A stretch of DNA of 8,652 nucleotides, taken from contig DMTJ01000041.1 in the NCBI GenBank assembly GCA_003477185.1, forward strand, positions 1-8,652. Reading direction: 5' to 3'. Shown piece by piece: positions 6,770 to 8,652 of the stretch (the stretch's first letter is position 1; each line of letters begins with the position of its first letter). The position numbers were made by a program, and so were the translations under genes. The DNA comes from Lentisphaeria bacterium. GTDB lineage: Bacteria > Verrucomicrobiota > Lentisphaeria > JABSQK01 > UBA12247. The notes beneath the pieces are model-generated. The model worked only from the letters and a program-made list of their open reading frames with translations, did not search any database and was not told where the DNA came from.

Positions 6770-7738
6770 ATGAATTCAGATTGGTTTCATGAAGCTGGCT
6801 GGGGGGTGTTTACCCACTGGTGCAAAGGGGCCGCATCGCCCGACGAATACAACGCCCGGGTCGATGCCTTTGATGTCGACTTGCTCGTGCAACAACTGGT
6901 CGAGATTGGCACGCCGTACTATTTCATCACGCTGGGTCAATGCAGCGGCTATTATTGCGCGCCTAACCCGACCTATGACGCCGTCGTCGGCTATGAGCAA
7001 AGCCATTGCTCACGCCGCGACTTGGTCAGCGATATCGCCACGGCGCTGGCGCCGCATGGAATTCGGCTGATGCTCTACCTCGCCAGCGAAGGCCCAGCGG
7101 GAGATCCAGCCGCCGCACGAAAGTTCATGCAGCTGGGCGGGCAGACGCTGGGCTGGGACATCGAAGGAAACCGCCTGCGTGAAGGGCGCCGCGGCGTCGA
7201 ATTCATGAAGCTGTGGCAGCCCTGTATTCGAGACTGGTCAGAGCGCTTTGGCGATCAAGTCCATGGCTGGTGGGTCGATGGCTGCTATTGGCCTGAGCAG
7301 ATCTACCGCCATGCCGACGCGCCAAACGACAAGAGCTTCGCAGCTGCCTTCCGCGCCGGTAACCCCAAAGCGCTGCTGGCATTCAATGGTGGATTGGAGA
7401 CGCCGATCATCGCGCACAGTGAGCATGAAGACTACACCGCTGGTGAAGTCGGACATTTGCTGCCAGTCGGCACGCGGCGCACTGGCGGGGCGCTACTGCC
7501 TATCTCACGCTTCGTTGGCGGCGGCATTCAGTACCACATCCTCACCCATCTCGGCGAGCATTGGGGCGGGCGCCCATCCCGGTTTCCCACAGAGTTGGTC
7601 GTCGGCTACACGAAACTAGTGACCGACAGTGGCGGGGTCATGACTTGGGACGCGGGACTGGATGATACCGGAAACCTGTATCCAGAACATTTCGACCAGC
7701 TCAGAGAACTTGGCGACGCCATGCGTCAATCGCCGTAG
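6770..7738 (+). CDS. Alpha-L-fucosidase-like (GH29-like) protein, short form
   Basis: A 322-residue protein whose N-terminus resembles the GH29 barrel: WFHEAGWGVFTHW at 5-17 matches the 'WF...FGiFiHWG' strand, followed by the 'LVQQLVEIGTPYYFIT' helix-strand, GIRLMLYLASEG at 97-108, and HGWWVDGCYW at 165-174. D170 is in the position of the GH29 nucleophile (usually WFDG). The usual HWG is HWC here. The family is mostly 400-600 residues with a C-terminal beta-sandwich; this one is barrel-only. No signal peptide is present, so it is probably cytoplasmic. The start at 6770 has GGAAG 10 bases upstream and places the conserved WF motif at the N-terminus; an earlier in-frame ATG at 6614 lies in repeats and is rejected. 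It may act on a fucoside or another sugar, or be a non-catalytic relative. The fold assignment is fairly sure, the activity is not. Confidence 0.65.
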   Translation: MNSDWFHEAGWGVFTHWCKGAASPDEYNARVDAFDVDLLVQQLVEIGTPYYFITLGQCSGYYCAPNPTYDAVVGYEQSHCSRRDLVSDIATALAPHGIRLMLYLASEGPAGDPAAARKFMQLGGQTLGWDIEGNRLREGRRGVEFMKLWQPCIRDWSERFGDQVHGWWVDGCYWPEQIYRHADAPNDKSFAAAFRAGNPKALLAFNGGLETPIIAHSEHEDYTAGEVGHLLPVGTRRTGGALLPISRFVGGGIQYHILTHLGEHWGGRPSRFPTELVVGYTKLVTDSGGVMTWDAGLDDTGNLYPEHFDQLRELGDAMRQSP

Positions 7739-7811
7739 GGGGAACCTTAGGGCGTGGCTTCCAGCCTGTCGCGGTAGGAACCGTGGCGTACGCAGAGAGC
7801 CAGGCTGCGGA
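7739..7811. terminator. Possible bidirectional terminator between convergent genes
   Basis: The gap between the convergent fucosidase-like gene and hydrolase pseudogene holds CAGCCTG (7762-7768) and CAGGCTG (7801-7807), a perfect 7-base inverted pair around a 32-base loop. A smaller hairpin GGCT-TCC-AGCC lies at 7756-7766, and GGAACC is repeated at 7741 and 7777. There is no U-run on either strand, so intrinsic termination is doubtful. The location, not the sequence, is the main argument. Confidence 0.25.
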
Positions 7812-8541
7812 TCAGTGCAGCGTCTCTTCGAAGAATCGTAGCATAGCTGCCCAGGATCGTTCGTCTGCCAAGCGATTGTAACCGACGCCCCCGATTCCCG
7901 CACGATCGGCCGCGGGGTTGGTGAAGCCGTGCTTAGCGCCACTACAGATATACGGCTGTAAGTCGACCTTGCTGGCCGCAAGCGCGGCTTCGAACTCCTG
8001 GGCTGTCTCCATCGAAACCATCGGGTCGGCTGCGCCGTGGCAGACCAGCACACTCGCCTTGATTCAGGCAGCATCCTGGTCTTTGGGCAACGGCAGCGAG
8101 CCATGAAAGCTGACCACGCCTTTGAGCTCGGCCCCGGAATAGGCCAGTTGCATGACAGTCGACCCACCGAAGCAGTAGCCGATTGCTGCCACTCTCGCCG
8201 GATCGCACAGCGGATCTTGGGCCAGCATCGCCAACCCAGGTGCGTGCGTCGGCTGGATGCGCTGAGACCTTGCGCTTGCCTTCTTGGTCCGCGCCATACA
8301 TATCCAGAGCAAAGGCAACATAGCCTTGCGCTGCCAGTTGTTCGGCTCGCTCGCAGGCGTAGTCGTTCAGCCCCCACCACTCGTGAACTACCAGAATCCC
8401 AGGTCGCATCCCAACGACGCTGTCATCCCAGGCCAGATGCCCACTCAGACTGGTACCTTCATGCTCATAGGCGACCGCTCGACTCTGGATTTCCGCCTGG
8501 CAGGCGATTGTGAACAACAGGGCAACAAGGTAAAAACGCAT
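7812..8541 (-). pseudogene. Dienelactone hydrolase family protein, broken by frameshift and nonsense
   Basis: On the minus strand from the ATG at 8541 (GGAG at 8553-8550, 8 bases upstream) comes a signal peptide MRFYLVALLFTIACQA and then dienelactone hydrolase sequence: GILVVHEWWGLNDYACERA and VAFALDMYGADQEGKRK. Around 8241-8235 the homology jumps to another frame: GLAMLAQDPLCDPARVAAIG, then the nucleophile motif GYCFGG and ELKGVVSFHGSLPLPKDQDAA. A TGA at 8066-8064 then interrupts that frame, which continues with IKASVLVCHGAADPMVS (catalytic Asp region), SGAKHGFTNPAA (catalytic His) and a normal end at ERSWAAMLRFFEETLH. At the frame jump roughly 20 residues present in homologues seem to be missing, so this is a deletion and not only an indel of one or two bases. 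The TGA replaces a variable residue, and a CGA-to-TGA change would explain it. Intact homologues are alpha/beta hydrolases acting on lactones or esters, here exported. An upstream in-frame ATG at 8598 would spoil the signal peptide. Confidence 0.85.
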
Positions 8542-8562
8542 CGACCCAACTCCGCCAGTGTG

Positions 8563-8585
8563 GTGGGTCATTAGTTCGTGGGTCA
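8563..8585. repeat. Direct repeat GTGGGTCA x2 upstream of the hydrolase pseudogene
   Basis: GTGGGTCA occurs at 8563-8570 and 8578-8585, 15 bases apart start to start, 22-44 bases upstream of the hydrolase ATG at 8541. The spacing would suit a regulator bound at two half-sites, but it may be chance. The remaining bases to 8652 show no gene that I can support. Confidence 0.25.
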
Positions 8586-8652
8586 ATGGGAGAGGCATTT
8601 TGGCTGCTCCGGTGTGCTGGTAGACACGAGTCGATGCTGGGCCATCGGCGAG

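Noticed and set aside
8064..8066. In-frame TGA in the hydrolase as selenocysteine or recoding
   Set aside because: The position is not catalytic (the Cys nucleophile is intact elsewhere), no SECIS-like hairpin was seen, and the same gene has a separate frameshifting deletion. A nonsense mutation is the simpler reading.

Overview
This is a GC-rich chromosomal segment of a Gram-negative bacterium. It holds an outer-membrane TonB-dependent receptor, several proteins with signal peptides, and ordinary housekeeping genes. The Ycf46-type AAA+ ATPase, the fucosidase-like enzyme, and intergenic palindromes of the 'GCGCTCCCAG' and 'ATC-GTG' kinds together suggest the Planctomycetota/Verrucomicrobiota (PVC) group. 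That placement is an inference from general impression, not from a marker gene.

Layout. On the minus strand, bases 1978 to 1 carry a likely two-gene operon: a Ycf46-like AAA+ ATPase, then after 11 bases a TonB-dependent receptor cut off by the window edge. Divergent from it, 43 bases away, is a small predicted membrane protein (2022-2267, plus strand), with a 12-base palindrome in the shared promoter gap. Valyl-tRNA synthetase (2346-5030) follows, complete and with all class I motifs. A 34-base junction that can fold into two hairpins leads to an OppC/DppC-type ABC permease (5065-6429). This permease carries an extracytoplasmic insert of about 165 residues, which appears to contain two copies of one beta-rich unit.

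Bases 6430-6769 are non-coding and repeat-rich. They hold a REPIN-like pair of inverted repeats with 27-base perfect arms, a third partial copy of the same core, a 10-base-period ATC repeat and two small palindromes. A short GH29-like (alpha-L-fucosidase-like) protein follows (6770-7738, plus). Facing it on the minus strand is a dienelactone hydrolase gene (8541-7812) broken by a frameshifting deletion and, separately, an in-frame TGA.

Functionally the window looks like ordinary chromosome rather than a dedicated system. No transposase, CRISPR array, tRNA or rRNA was seen. The points most worth a second look are the duplicated insert in the permease, the hairpins between valS and the permease, the REPIN-like element, and the two-lesion pseudogene.
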